This document shows, in pieces, positions 46,445 to 54,861 of a stretch of 64,000 bases of DNA (position 1 is the first letter of the stretch; every line of letters starts with the position of its first letter). Source of the stretch: an uncultured Planctomycetota bacterium. GTDB taxonomy: Bacteria; Planctomycetota; Phycisphaerae; SM23-33. The stretch lies in assembly GCA_903892515.1 (NCBI GenBank), contig CAITIS010000075.1, positions 1 to 64,000 on the forward strand, given 5' to 3'. The translations under genes were made by a program, and so were the position numbers. The notes below the pieces were generated by a model, which was not told the DNA's origin, searched no databases, and saw only the letters and a list, made by a program, of their open reading frames with translations.

Positions 46445-46573
46445 CAGGGTGTGCAGGTCCTTCGCGGCCTCATCGCGAAGGTTCTGCACACGGGGCATGC
46501 ACGGCCTGACGCGTGTGCAGAACCTCCGCTGCGAACGGCAACGACGCAGCGGAGAACCTGCACACCCTACGCG
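46445..46573. repeat. 129-bp element, copy 2
   Basis: Same element as 45881-46009, here with perfect 13-base inverted ends AGGGTGTGCAGGT / ACCTGCACACCCT. Both copies have the same orientation. Confidence 0.92.
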
Positions 46574-46591
46574 CATGCCCACGGACTCCGC

Positions 46592-47080
46592 CTAGAACCG
46601 CCAGCGCCAGTAGGTCGTCGCTTTAGACAGTTCGCGCCGGCCGGTCATTTCGGTCAGGCGGATTTCCACCAGGGCACAGCCGCGGATTCTGGCCTCTGAC
46701 AGGTCGTCGGCGTCGGGCTGGAAGCAGCGGTTGAACTCGTTGAGCAGGGCGGCTTTTTCGGGCAGCTCCTCGACGATCCGGGCATGGCCGGTGCAGATGA
46801 CGCTGTCGCTGTCGATGTGGCAGGGGTCGCCGTAGTGGGGCTGGACCTGGCGGCTCTGGCGGGCGACGGTGAAGCTCACGGCCGGGTGGGCGCGGATGCA
46901 GTCCAGCTTGCGTCCCTTCAGGCTGCAATGAAACAGGATGCGGCCATCGACATAGCCGTAGTTGAGCGGCACGACGTACGGCACGCCCGACGGATCGGAC
47001 AGGCCCAGAAAGCCCATGCCCACTTCGCGCAGGATCGTTTCCATCTCCTGGCGGCTGTCGATGAATCTACGTTCTGCCAT
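46592..47080 (-). CDS. Pyridoxamine 5'-phosphate oxidase family protein
   Basis: A 162-residue flavin-binding split-barrel protein of the type annotated as pyridoxamine oxidase-like or NimA-like. The core motif MGFLGLSDPSGVPYVVPLNYGYVDGRILFHCSLKGRK (residues ~22-58, read in parts) is characteristic. The start at ATG 47080 gives the usual length; a frame to 47275 crosses an intergenic repeat. The substrate is unknown, though several relatives reduce nitro compounds or flavins. Confidence 0.87.
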   Translation of the reverse strand: MAERRFIDSRQEMETILREVGMGFLGLSDPSGVPYVVPLNYGYVDGRILFHCSLKGRKLDCIRAHPAVSFTVARQSRQVQPHYGDPCHIDSDSVICTGHARIVEELPEKAALLNEFNRCFQPDADDLSEARIRGCALVEIRLTEMTGRRELSKATTYWRWRF

Positions 47081-47382
47081 GGCGGCGGGTCCTTGTCGGC
47101 TAGGAGCAACACGTGCACGCGCGTCCTGAACCAACGGGATTGTCGCCGCCTTGTGGCCGGGACTCAAGCGCGTATCACCCTCGCCCTGCCCTCTCCCGGG
47201 GGAGAGGGGTACAGAAGCATGGCGGCCGACTTTCGTTCGGCTGACCATAATTACGCATCGCCAAGCATAAATCATAAATGTCTATTATCCCCTGCGTCGG
47301 CGTGCCATCTTGATTCCCGCCATTGTGACCGGGGCGGCGGGGGACTATACTTATTTCCCTTCAACAACTATTGAGGACCAAC
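47081..47382. other. Intergenic region, divergent genes
   Basis: About 300 bases with a CCCTCTCCCGGGGGAGAGGG hairpin (~47189-47208), a common intergenic repeat. It should contain the promoters of the flanking divergent genes; I cannot pick them with confidence. Confidence 0.4.
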
Positions 47383-47775
47383 ATGGCCGACGAGAAGAAA
47401 CCTGAGCAGAAGATCGTGGTGGACGAGGACTGGAAGGCCCAAGCCGAGGCCGAGAAGCAGCGGCTGGTGGAGCAGGAAGAGCATCCCGAGGCCGGCGAAG
47501 GCGGGCCACGCGAGTTGCCGCCGGCCAATTTCCACACGCTGGTTTCGGGGCTGGTGACGCAGATTCTCTTTTCGCTGGGCGGCATTCCCGATCCGCAGAG
47601 CGGGCGGCGCTATCTCGATCTGCCGCTGGCCAAGCACCACATCGACACGCTGACGATGCTGGACGAGAAGACCAAGGGCAACCTCACCGAAGAAGAAAAG
47701 CAGATGCTCGACCAGGCCCTGTACGAAGTGCGGATGCTGTACGTCCGCATGGCCCAGGGGGGCGTGGGTTCATGA
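47383..47775 (+). CDS. DUF1844 domain protein
   Basis: A 130-residue protein with a charged N-terminal half and the DUF1844 domain near residues 48-120 (FHTLVSGLVTQILFSLGGIPDP...LPLAKHHIDTLTMLDEKTKGNLTEEE). The family is widespread and of unknown function. GAGGACCAAC precedes ATG 47383. Its stop overlaps the start of the next gene by 4 bases. Confidence 0.9.
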   Translation: MADEKKPEQKIVVDEDWKAQAEAEKQRLVEQEEHPEAGEGGPRELPPANFHTLVSGLVTQILFSLGGIPDPQSGRRYLDLPLAKHHIDTLTMLDEKTKGNLTEEEKQMLDQALYEVRMLYVRMAQGGVGS

Positions 47776-48155
47776 AGCAGGCGTTGCCGCTGAGCCTGCT
47801 GGCGCTGCTGGCCTTGACGGTGGGCTGCTTCAACTACAGCCAGGCCAATATGCCGTACCCGGCCCAGCGCGTCTTCCACGCCGCGGTGGAAGAGGCCATG
47901 CCCATGCGGCCGACGCGGGTCGATGACGACAACATGCACATCGTCGGCTCGATGTCCGACCAGGCCGGCAACCAGGTCGAGTTCGAGTTCTCCGTCACGC
48001 CCGGCTACATGCCCAACACGTCGAGCTTGAACGTCCGCATGGAGCAAGTGAAACCGCAAGAGAAACGCTTGCCGCAGTGGGAGCAAGATATCATCGAGCG
48101 GATCAAGGCTCGCGCGGACTCCGGCAGTTCCGAGCACTCCTACCCCAAGCGCTAG
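47772..48155 (+). CDS. Small lipoprotein, hypothetical
   Basis: A 127-residue protein with a lipoprotein signal ending LALTVGC (Cys19). The mature part (VFHAAVEEAMPMRPTRVDDDNMHIVGSMSDQAGN) resembles small envelope lipoproteins of the DUF3568 kind, though I cannot assign it firmly. It is translationally coupled to the DUF1844 gene by ATGA. Confidence 0.75.
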   Translation: MKQALPLSLLALLALTVGCFNYSQANMPYPAQRVFHAAVEEAMPMRPTRVDDDNMHIVGSMSDQAGNQVEFEFSVTPGYMPNTSSLNVRMEQVKPQEKRLPQWEQDIIERIKARADSGSSEHSYPKR

Positions 48156-48185
48156 GCCGAGCAGCGGTAAGCAGATCAAAAAATT

Positions 48186-48229
48186 CAATCACGATTGTGC
48201 TTGTTTTCTGCCGAGATATGACAGATAAT
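48186..48229 (+). promoter_or_regulatory. Candidate promoter and operator of the microcompartment operon
   Basis: TTGTTT (48201-48206) and GATAAT (48224-48229) are 17 bases apart. Just upstream, CAATC-AC-GATTG (48186-48197) is a short perfect palindrome that could be an operator for the DeoR regulator. Only this one promoter candidate was found before the operon. Confidence 0.45.
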
Positions 48230-48262
48230 TACCACTGAAGTTACCGCTTAGTGGAAGGTACT

Positions 48263-49042
48263 GTGCCAACAGAGCTATCCATCTCGCAGCGCCGCACCGA
48301 AGTCAAGGAGATCCTTGTTCAGCAAGGGTTTGTGAGCCTGTCGGAACTGGCCAAGACTCTCAATGTGTCCGAAAGCACGGCCCGGCGCGACTTGGAAGTA
48401 ATGGAAGAGCAAGGAGTTGGGCGCCGCACTCATGGCGGGGCGGTATGCTTGCAGAGCCCCGCAGCTCGGCTAGGTTTCGACGAGCGGCAGACGACGGCTG
48501 AGGCCGAGAAGAAGGAAATCGCCCGGCAGATCGCCGCGATCATCCCCGATGGCCAGACGGTGATACTGGACGGTGGGACTACGTGCTATCAGGTTGCGCT
48601 GGAGCTTAAGGGCCGGCCGCTGCTGGTGGTGACGAATTCCGTGCCGATCGCGGCCTTGCTTTCGGGCGAGGTCAAGACGGAGATCACGCTCATCGGCGGG
48701 TACCTGTATCCACGGACGGGCGTGGCCCTGGGCACGATGGCCGAAGAGATGCTCAAGAATCTGCGGGCCGCCCAGGCGGTGATGAGTTGTGCGGCCGTCA
48801 ATCCCGACGGCCTGTTCAACGCCAACGAAATGATGGCGTCGATCGAGCGGCGGATGATGGAGGTCGCCGACGAGGTGATCGTCGGCGTTGACCACACCAA
48901 GCTTTCGCGGCGATCGATTGCAAAGGTTTGCGGTCTAGACCGCGTGGACGTTCTGGTGACGGATGGCCGGGCCGACGAATCGTGCCGGCAGTGGCTGTCG
49001 CAGGGCGTAAAGCGGCTGATAGTAGCGGAGCAGCAAGCATGA
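48263..49042 (+). CDS. DeoR-family transcriptional regulator of the microcompartment locus
   Basis: A 259-residue sugar-responsive repressor. The N-terminal winged helix-turn-helix (residues ~10-60) has FVSLSELAKTLNVSESTARRDL and the DeoR tail RTHGG. The C-terminal DeoRC ligand domain (~75-240) resembles phosphosugar isomerases and should bind a sugar phosphate such as an aldolase substrate. GTG 48263 lies after GGAAGG; GTG 48251 is an alternative without an SD. Its stop overlaps the pduL start (ATGA), so it is part of the operon it probably controls. Confidence 0.92.
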   Translation: MPTELSISQRRTEVKEILVQQGFVSLSELAKTLNVSESTARRDLEVMEEQGVGRRTHGGAVCLQSPAARLGFDERQTTAEAEKKEIARQIAAIIPDGQTVILDGGTTCYQVALELKGRPLLVVTNSVPIAALLSGEVKTEITLIGGYLYPRTGVALGTMAEEMLKNLRAAQAVMSCAAVNPDGLFNANEMMASIERRMMEVADEVIVGVDHTKLSRRSIAKVCGLDRVDVLVTDGRADESCRQWLSQGVKRLIVAEQQA

Positions 49043-49722
49043 GCTTGAACATTCCCATGCCTCGCGAGCAACTAGAGCGAATCGTCCGCCAGGTCGTGCG
49101 CGAGCGGCTTGCCGGTGGCAGGGGCACGCTGGCGGGGCCACAAGGCCACAAGCCCAACGTGGTGGTGAACGTCTCGGCGCGGCACATGCACATCTCATCG
49201 GATGACCTGCGGACGCTGTTTGGCCCCGGGGCGGAATTGACCGTGTACCGCTGGCTGTATCAGCCCGGCGAGTTCGCCAGCGAGCAGACGGTAACCATCG
49301 TCGGCCCGCGGCGGCGCGTGATCGATAAGGTGCGGATTCTCGGGCCGGTTCGGCCGGCGTCGCAGATCGAACTGTCTTTCACCGACGCCATCGCCCTGGG
49401 CATCGAGGCGCCGGTTCGGCCTTCGGGGCAGATCTCCGGCACGCCGGGCTGCATTGTCATTGGGCCGGCGGGCGTGGTGGAGCTAAAGCAAGGCGTGATT
49501 CGGGCGGAGCGGCACGTGCACATGTCCCCAGCCGACGCCGCGGTGTACGGCTTTAAGGACAAGCAGTACGTCCGGCTGCGAGTGAACAGCGCCTGCTCGG
49601 TTACGTTCGAGAAGGTGTACTGCCGCGTGCATCCGAACTTTCTGCTGGAGGCGCACGTGGACACCGACGAGGGCAACTGTTGCGATTTACCCAACGCCAC
49701 GAGCGTGGAGTTATTGGGCTAA
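49039..49722 (+). CDS. pduL: Phosphotransacylase PduL
   Basis: Interconverts acyl-CoA and acyl-phosphate inside bacterial microcompartments. The 227-residue protein has the two PduL beta-barrels. Zinc-binding histidines are visible at His49/His51 (SARHMHIS), His159/His161 (RHVHMS) and His206 (LEAHVDTDEGN). The N-terminal ~20 residues (MPREQLERIVRQVVRERLAG) look like an amphipathic encapsulation peptide joined by a Gly-rich linker. Here it would convert lactyl- or propionyl-CoA. It is coupled to the DeoR gene and followed by the shell genes. Confidence 0.95.
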   Translation: MSLNIPMPREQLERIVRQVVRERLAGGRGTLAGPQGHKPNVVVNVSARHMHISSDDLRTLFGPGAELTVYRWLYQPGEFASEQTVTIVGPRRRVIDKVRILGPVRPASQIELSFTDAIALGIEAPVRPSGQISGTPGCIVIGPAGVVELKQGVIRAERHVHMSPADAAVYGFKDKQYVRLRVNSACSVTFEKVYCRVHPNFLLEAHVDTDEGNCCDLPNATSVELLG

Positions 49723-49776
49723 CGATTCATCGGGCTCCGTTTCGGGGTCCGGCTTTCGAGCAAGGAGAAGCGAGTT

Positions 49777-50085
49777 ATGGCGCAGCAAGCATTAGGGATG
49801 ATCGAGACGAAGGGCCTGGTGGCCCTGATCGAGGCCTCCGACGCGATGGTCAAGGCCGCCAAGGTTGAGTTGGTCGGCTGGGACAAGGTCGGTTCGGGCA
49901 TGGTGACGGCGTTCATTCGCGGCGACGTGGCTGCGGTCAAGGCCGCCACGGATGCCGGAGCGGCCGCGGCCAGCAAGCTGGGCGAGGTCGTGGCGGTGCA
50001 TGTGATTCCGCGGCCACACGACGACCTGGAGCACGCCCTGCCCAAGGTTGACGAACCGGCCAAGAAGGCCGCCCCCAAGGCGTAA
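49777..50085 (+). CDS. Microcompartment shell protein BMC-H (1)
   Basis: A 102-residue hexameric shell protein with the Pfam BMC fold: [24 protein letters not shown], [19 protein letters not shown] and [13 protein letters not shown] Lys/Ala tail of ~12 residues follows. Its hexamers tile the facets of the shell. Two sister BMC-H genes follow. GGAGAAG precedes ATG 49777. Confidence 0.97.
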   Translation: MAQQALGMIETKGLVALIEASDAMVKAAKVELVGWDKVGSGMVTAFIRGDVAAVKAATDAGAAAASKLGEVVAVHVIPRPHDDLEHALPKVDEPAKKAAPKA

Positions 50086-50099
50086 TTGCGATTCGGGCG

Positions 50100-50172
50100 C
50101 ATGGGCGAGACGCCCATGACACCATGGCCGAGACGGCCATGTCACGAAGGCAGCGCGGGCGAGACGCCCGCG
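50100..50172. repeat. Three GAGAC-loop palindromes between BMC-H 1 and 2
   Basis: CATGGGC-GAGAC-GCCCATG (50100-50118), CATGGCC-GAGAC-GGCCATG (50123-50141) and CGCGGGC-GAGAC-GCCCGCG (50154-50172). Arms covary, loops are constant. Confidence 0.85.
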
Positions 50173-50239
50173 ACACGAGAGCAGCGCGGACGGTATGTCC
50201 GCCAATGAGAGACGAGAGAGGACACGAGGAGTGACTTAT

Positions 50240-50503
50240 ATGGAAGCACTGGGATTGATTGAAACCAAGGGCTTTGTGGGCCTGGTCGAGGCCTCCGACG
50301 CCATGTGCAAGGCCGCCAACGTCGAGCTGGTCAAGCGGATCGAGATCGGCGGCGGCTTCGTCACGACGCTGGTTCGCGGCGATGTGGGCTCGGTCAAGGC
50401 GGCCGTCGAAGCCGGCGCCGCAGCCGCGGCCAAGGTCGGCGAGCTGGTCGCATCGCACGTGATCCCGGCCCCGCACGAAGGACTCAACGGGATATTCCTG
50501 TAA
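50240..50503 (+). CDS. Microcompartment shell protein BMC-H (2)
   Basis: An 87-residue shell protein starting at ATG 50240 after GAGGAG. It has the same core as BMC-H 1 ([50 protein letters not shown]) but no C-terminal extension, so it is the minimal BMC domain. The ORF start at 50195 would add 15 unrelated residues. Confidence 0.97.
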   Translation: MEALGLIETKGFVGLVEASDAMCKAANVELVKRIEIGGGFVTTLVRGDVGSVKAAVEAGAAAAAKVGELVASHVIPAPHEGLNGIFL

Positions 50504-50620
50504 GAAGCTGGAATCGGGAAGCGGGAATCAGGAATCGGGAAACCGGAAGCCGGAGCCGAGAGTCCTTGATCCCGCAAGACTTGTCTTTCCCGATTCCGGA
50601 TTCCGGATTCCCGACCACGA
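50504..50620. repeat. Inverted GGAATCGGGAA low-complexity repeat between BMC-H 2 and ackA
   Basis: The left arm (~50510-50555) consists of several GGGAATC/GGGAAGC/CCGGAAGC units. The right arm (~50587-50613) is TTCCCGATTCCGGATTCCGG, the reverse complement of the same units. The two arms would pair into a long hairpin with a ~30-base loop. Confidence 0.75.
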
Positions 50621-50623
50621 AGT

Positions 50624-51814
50624 ATGAAGATCCTCGTAGCCAATATTGGCTCGACCAGCTTTAAGTTTCGCCTGTTCGATTTTGGCACAGGCGAGGCGGA
50701 GTTGGCCAGCGGCGGTGTGGAACGCATCGGCCATGCCGGCGGCATGATGAGCTATCAGCCGGCGGGCTCAGCCAAGCGTTCCGGGCCGTGTCAGTGCGCC
50801 GACCACGGTGCTGCCATCGCGGCCTGCTTGCAGGCCATGGTGGAGTCCGCGGTGCTGGCGGACGCGGCGGCGCTGGACGCGGTGGCCTTCAAGGCCGTCA
50901 TGGCCGGCGACTGCGAGCCGATCTGCTTCGTGGATGATGCGCTAATTCGGCGGATGGAGTTTTACTCCCCAGCCGCCCCGGCGCACAACCCGGCCTACGT
51001 TGCGGCCATGCGCAGCTTCCGCGACACGCTGAAGGGCACGCCGCTGGTGGCGGCCTTTGAGCCGGGCTTTCACCGGACGGTTCCGGCGCGGCGGCAGTGC
51101 TACGCGATTGCGCCGGCGTGGCAGGAGAAGTTCGGCATCCGCCGCTACGGCTACCACGGCGCGTCGCACCGCTTCGTGGCCGAACGGACGCGCGAGCTGA
51201 TGGGCGAGCAGGCCCGGCGAATCATCAGTTGCCACCTGGGCGGCTCGTCGAGCATCTGCGCCATCCGCGACGGTCAGAGCGTGGCCAACAGCATGGGCTT
51301 TTCGCCGCAGAGCGGGCTGCCGCAGTCGCGCCGCGTGGGCGAGTTCGATCCGTTCGCCCTGGCCTTGGTGGCCAGGGAAACCGGGCTGAGCTTGCAGGAA
51401 ATGCTCGTCGAGCTGGGCGAGCGAGCCGGGCTGGCGGGCATGAGCGGCACGAGCGGCGACGCCCGGGACATCGAAGACGCCGCCGCCAAGGGCGAGGCCC
51501 GATCGATCCTGGCGCAGGAGGCCTTTGCCACCGGCGTGCGCGACTACATCGGCGCGTACCTGGTCGAGCTGGGCGGGGCCGACGCGATCTGCTTTACCGG
51601 CGGGATCGGCCAGAAGTCGCCGGTGCTGCGGAGCATGATTCTCAATGGACTCGAATTCGCGGGCATCGCGCTGGACCTGGCCCGCAACGAAAAGATGAAA
51701 GACGAAGGCCGGATCGATGCAGCCGGCTCGGCGACGGCCCTGTGGGCCATGCCGACAAATGAGGAACTGATCGTCGCCCGGCAGGCGAAAGAATTGATTG
51801 AGAAGAGGACGTGA
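50624..51814 (+). CDS. ackA: Acetate/propionate/lactate kinase
   Basis: Converts acyl-phosphate and ADP to acid and ATP, closing the PduL pathway. The 396-residue protein has the ASKHA signatures [12 protein letters not shown] near residue 7, [12 protein letters not shown] near 175 and [13 protein letters not shown] near 205. The N-terminal motif reads NIGSTSFK instead of the usual NxGSSSxK. It lies between shell genes, typical of PVM microcompartment loci. The substrate inferred from context is lactyl-phosphate; acetyl or propionyl are possible. Confidence 0.94.
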   Translation: MKILVANIGSTSFKFRLFDFGTGEAELASGGVERIGHAGGMMSYQPAGSAKRSGPCQCADHGAAIAACLQAMVESAVLADAAALDAVAFKAVMAGDCEPICFVDDALIRRMEFYSPAAPAHNPAYVAAMRSFRDTLKGTPLVAAFEPGFHRTVPARRQCYAIAPAWQEKFGIRRYGYHGASHRFVAERTRELMGEQARRIISCHLGGSSSICAIRDGQSVANSMGFSPQSGLPQSRRVGEFDPFALALVARETGLSLQEMLVELGERAGLAGMSGTSGDARDIEDAAAKGEARSILAQEAFATGVRDYIGAYLVELGGADAICFTGGIGQKSPVLRSMILNGLEFAGIALDLARNEKMKDEGRIDAAGSATALWAMPTNEELIVARQAKELIEKRT

Positions 51815-51960
51815 ATTTGTTGATTCGTTGATTCGTGAATTCGCGGCCTGGCCGATTGCTGCGTCGAGTTCACGAGTTCACGAGTCCACGAGTTCACGAT
51901 TTCACGAGTTTGAACAGCAGCACGCAACCGTTTTGAAAAGCAGCGACTAGCGAAACACGC
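51815..51960. repeat. TTCACGAGT repeats between ackA and BMC-H 3
   Basis: The left part carries TTGATTCG and GTGAATTCGCGG units. The right part (~51877-51912) carries about six 9-base units of the type TTCACGAGT/TCCACGAGT, complementary to the left. The same unit type occurs at 26.17-26.24 kb. Confidence 0.7.
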
Positions 51961-51985
51961 TTGGTAAAGAAAGCGAGAGTGGTTT

Positions 51986-52255
51986 ATGGCACAGGATGCA
52001 ATTGGCATGATTGAGACGCGGGGCCTGGTGGCCTCGATCGAGGCGATTGACGCGATGCTCAAGGCCGCCCGCGTGACGTACAGCGGCAGCCGGCGGGTCG
52101 GCTCGGCCTACGTGGCCGCGTTCGTCGAAGGCGACGTGGCGGCGTGCAAGGCGGCGGTTGATGCCGGCGCGGCCGCGGCCGGTCGGATCGGCGAGGTCAT
52201 TTCCGTGCACGTGATCCCGCGTCCGCACAAGGATCTGACGCGGATTCTGCCGTAA
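51986..52255 (+). CDS. Microcompartment shell protein BMC-H (3)
   Basis: An 89-residue shell protein (DAIGMIETRGLVASIEAIDAML; FVEGDVAACKAAVDAGAAAA; VIPRPHKDLTRILP). It is the most divergent of the three BMC-H paralogues around residues 28-40 (VTYSGSRRVGSAY), which should alter the central pore surface. Separated from the next shell gene by a cluster of GAGAC-type palindromes. Confidence 0.97.
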   Translation: MAQDAIGMIETRGLVASIEAIDAMLKAARVTYSGSRRVGSAYVAAFVEGDVAACKAAVDAGAAAAGRIGEVISVHVIPRPHKDLTRILP

Positions 52256-52283
52256 CGCGGTGGCGTCCTGGTGGGCTGATATT

Positions 52284-52460
52284 CACGGGCGAGACGCCCG
52301 TGACACACATGGGCGAGACGCCCATGCCACGAGGAAGCATGTAGGGTGGGCCGAGCGCCGTCTTGCGAGTCCCACCAGCTGAGCAGACATCGCGGGCGAG
52401 ACGCCCGTGATACACATGGGCGAGACGCCCGTGATACACATGGGCGAGACGCCCATGCCA
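52284..52460. repeat. GAGAC palindromes and a GGGTGGGCCGAGCG element between BMC-H 3 and BMC-P 1
   Basis: Two palindromes at 52284-52326 and three at 52391-52460 surround a GTAGGGTGGGCCGAGCGCC...GAGTCCCACC element (~52341-52377). The same element occurs at ~56893, ~58427 and inverted at ~58625. Confidence 0.85.
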
Positions 52461-52498
52461 CGAAGACGCACGACGAAGCGTGAAGAAGAAGGATTGCC

Positions 52499-52804
52499 AT
52501 GTTCATCGCCAAAGTAAAAGGCACCGTGGTCACGACGCACAAGGTCGAGACGATGGCCGGCAAGAAGCTGCTGGTTGTCGAGCCGCTGCAGGTGGACGAT
52601 CCGTCGGGGCAGTTCCGTCCCACCGGCCGCTGCCTGGTGGCCGTTGACAACATCGACGCCGGCGTCGACGAGATTGTCCTGGTGACGCAGGGCTCCAGCG
52701 CCCGCATGACCGAATCGACCGGCAACGCGCCGGTGGATTGCGTGGTCATCGGCATCATCGACAGCGTCTGCGTGCAGGGCAAGGCCGTCTACAGCAAGGG
52801 TTGA
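52499..52804 (+). CDS. Microcompartment vertex protein BMC-P (1)
   Basis: A 101-residue pentameric vertex protein of the EutN/CcmL family, starting MFIAKVKGTVVTTHKVETMAGKKLLVVEPL. It has the typical SARMTE segment near residue 68 and VIGIIDSV near the end. Pentamers close the 12 corners of the icosahedral shell. It is one of three BMC-P genes here, which is usual for PVM-type compartments. Confidence 0.96.
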   Translation: MFIAKVKGTVVTTHKVETMAGKKLLVVEPLQVDDPSGQFRPTGRCLVAVDNIDAGVDEIVLVTQGSSARMTESTGNAPVDCVVIGIIDSVCVQGKAVYSKG

Positions 52805-52990
52805 GTAAGCAGGGCTGAGGTCGGAGGCCAGAGGCCAGAGGCCAGAGAGAAACGTACTGAGTTCATCGCCCGCGTCCGAGGGCGTGTCTCACCTGTATTT
52901 GAAGCGCGGGCGAGACGCCCGCGACACTGAGAAATGCCGCCGACGCAGGGTTGTCTCTGGCCTCAGACCTCTGGCCTCGGGCCTAGGAGT
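52805..52990. repeat. Inverted GGCCAGAGG repeat between BMC-P 1 and aldehyde dehydrogenase
   Basis: The left arm (~52820-52848) carries three tandem GGCCAGA units; the right arm (~52955-52984) carries their reverse complements (TCTCTGGCCTCAGACCTCTG and more). Arms of about 28 bases would form a long hairpin. The loop contains a GAGAC palindrome at 52905-52923. Confidence 0.75.
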
Positions 52991-52996
52991 TTAGGA

Positions 52997-54472
52997 ATGA
53001 ACGACTCGAACGAACAACTGATTCGCGACGTGGTGGAACGCGTGCTTGGGCAGGTCAAGAGCGGCTGGGGCGGGCGCGTGCCGCCGCAGGCAGGCAGCTC
53101 GGCTGCTCCGCCACTGACGACCCAGGCGGCGCTGGCGCCGCGCGGCGGGAATCGCTTCGGCCAGTTCACCGACGTGAGTGAAGCCGTGGCCGCTGCCGGT
53201 GCGGCCCAGAAGCAGCTCATGAAGCGTTCGCTGGCCCAGCGCAAGATCGCCTGCGACCTCATCCGCCGCATCTGCATCGACCAGGCCGACCGGCTGGGGC
53301 AGATGGAATTCGACGAGACCAAGATTGGCCGGCTCGAGCACAAGTCCGACAAGCTGGTGGTGGCTGGGCGGGCCACGCTGGGCATCGAGTTTCTGCGCAG
53401 CGAGGTCTTCAGCGGCGATCATGGCCTGACCGTGCAGGAGTTCGCGCCCTTTGGCGTGATCGGCGCGGTCACGCCCGTGACGCACTCGCTGCCGACGACG
53501 GCCAACAACTCTATCGCGATGATTTCCGCCGGCAACGCGGTCGTCTTCAACCCGCATCCCGGCGGCAAGAACATCGCCGCTTACGGCGTCAAGCTTTTCA
53601 ATCAGGCCATCTACGAAAAGATCGGCATCGACAACCTCATCGCCGTCATGGTCGAACCCACGCTGGAATCGGCCAAGGAACTTTTTGGCCATCCCGGCGT
53701 GAATCTGCTGGCCATTACCGGCGGCCCGGGCGTGGTGTCGGCGGCCCTGCACAGCGGCAAGCGGGCGATCTGCGCCGGCCCCGGCAATCCGCCGGTGGTC
53801 GTGGATGCCTCAGCCGATATTGAAAACGCCGCCCGCTGCATCATCGAGGGCGCTGCCTACGACAACAACCTGCTGTGCCTGGCGGAGAAGGAGATCTTCG
53901 TCGAGGCGGCGGTATATGAAAAGTTCACCGCGGCCATGCGGTCCCTGACGGCCTTTGAACTGTCCGCCCAGCAGATGAACGCATTGGCCGACAAGTGCCT
54001 GGAAGTGCCCGCCAAGGGCCATGCCCACGCTCGCCGCGAGTGGGTGGGCAAGGGCGCGGTCGAACTGGGCGCCGCCATCGGCGTGAACGTGCCGCGCGGC
54101 ACCGAACTGCTCTTTGGGCCGACCAGTGCGGAGCATCCCTGGGTGCGGGTCGAGCAGATGATGTCGGCCATCCCGGTAGTCAAGGCGCAGGACTTCGAGC
54201 AGGCCGTGGTCATGGCCAAGCAGGCCGAGCACGGCTTCAAGCACACCTCCATCCTGCACTCGCGGCTGGTGGACCACATGACGCACATGGGCAAGGAGAT
54301 GGACACGGCGCTGTTCATCAAGAACGGCCCGTCGGTGGCCGGCAACGGTGGCGGCGGCGAAGGCTACGGCAGTTATTCCATCGCCTGCTCGACGGGCGAA
54401 GGCATCTGCACGCCGCTGACGTACACCCGCACGCGCCGCTGCACGATGGTGGACAATCTGAGAATCATTTAG
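52997..54472 (+). CDS. CoA-acylating aldehyde dehydrogenase (microcompartment type)
   Basis: Oxidises an aldehyde to acyl-CoA with NAD+ in the compartment lumen. The 491-residue protein has the nucleophile Cys294 in DNNLLCLAEKE and the NAD-binding NPHPGGKN near residue 190. The N-terminal ~18 residues (NEQLIRDVVERVLGQVKS) form an amphipathic encapsulation helix, followed by a Gly/Ala/Pro linker of ~40 residues. In PVM-type compartments the substrate is lactaldehyde. ATG 52997 follows AGGAGTTTAGGA. It sits between two BMC-P genes. Confidence 0.94.
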   Translation: MNDSNEQLIRDVVERVLGQVKSGWGGRVPPQAGSSAAPPLTTQAALAPRGGNRFGQFTDVSEAVAAAGAAQKQLMKRSLAQRKIACDLIRRICIDQADRLGQMEFDETKIGRLEHKSDKLVVAGRATLGIEFLRSEVFSGDHGLTVQEFAPFGVIGAVTPVTHSLPTTANNSIAMISAGNAVVFNPHPGGKNIAAYGVKLFNQAIYEKIGIDNLIAVMVEPTLESAKELFGHPGVNLLAITGGPGVVSAALHSGKRAICAGPGNPPVVVDASADIENAARCIIEGAAYDNNLLCLAEKEIFVEAAVYEKFTAAMRSLTAFELSAQQMNALADKCLEVPAKGHAHARREWVGKGAVELGAAIGVNVPRGTELLFGPTSAEHPWVRVEQMMSAIPVVKAQDFEQAVVMAKQAEHGFKHTSILHSRLVDHMTHMGKEMDTALFIKNGPSVAGNGGGGEGYGSYSIACSTGEGICTPLTYTRTRRCTMVDNLRII

Positions 54473-54590
54473 TGGAGAGTAGTGAGTTGTTAGTTCCTAG
54501 TGGAGAGCAAGAATCCATTGCCCGCAACTCCGCACCAGGAACGAAGAACTTGTCGTCCTCGCCAGGAACTAAGAACTAGGAACTAAGAAC
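54473..54590. repeat. Inverted AGTTCCTAG repeat between aldehyde dehydrogenase and BMC-P 2
   Basis: The left arm is GTTGTTAGTTCCTAGTGG (~54488-54505). The right arm (~54561-54590) is CCAGGAACTAAGAACTAGG repeated in part, its complement. The right arm runs up to the TTG start of the next gene, so folding would affect its translation. Confidence 0.7.
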
Positions 54591-54591
54591 T

Positions 54592-54861
54592 TTGCTTTAC
54601 GGAATCGTCGAAGGCAACGCGATCAGCACGATCAAGCATCCCAGCATGCAAGGCTGGAAGTTGCTGATTGTCCAGCCACTGGACTTGGCGGGAAAGCCCG
54701 AGGGCGATCCGATACTGGCCATTGACCGGCTGGGCGCGGGCCTGGGCACGCGCGTGGTTATCAGCAACGACGGCCGGGGCGCACGCGAGATGGTCGGTAG
54801 CGACAACTCGCCCGTCCGTTGGGCCGTGATCGGAATCATGGATCATGACAGCTGGCAGTGA
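54592..54861 (+). CDS. Microcompartment vertex protein BMC-P (2)
   Basis: An 89-residue EutN/CcmL-type vertex protein. The start is TTG 54592, which gives the expected (M)LYGIVEGNAISTIKHPSMQG. The pattern SNDGRGAREMVG and VIGIMD matches the family. The ribosome site is weak and overlaps the upstream inverted repeat. It overlaps the RpiB-like gene by 17 bases. Confidence 0.92.
   Translation: MLYGIVEGNAISTIKHPSMQGWKLLIVQPLDLAGKPEGDPILAIDRLGAGLGTRVVISNDGRGAREMVGSDNSPVRWAVIGIMDHDSWQ

Noticed and set aside
45881-46573. Insertion sequence with transposase
   Set aside because: The enclosed 103-residue protein is a small membrane protein without transposase motifs, and the 129-bp elements contain no gene.
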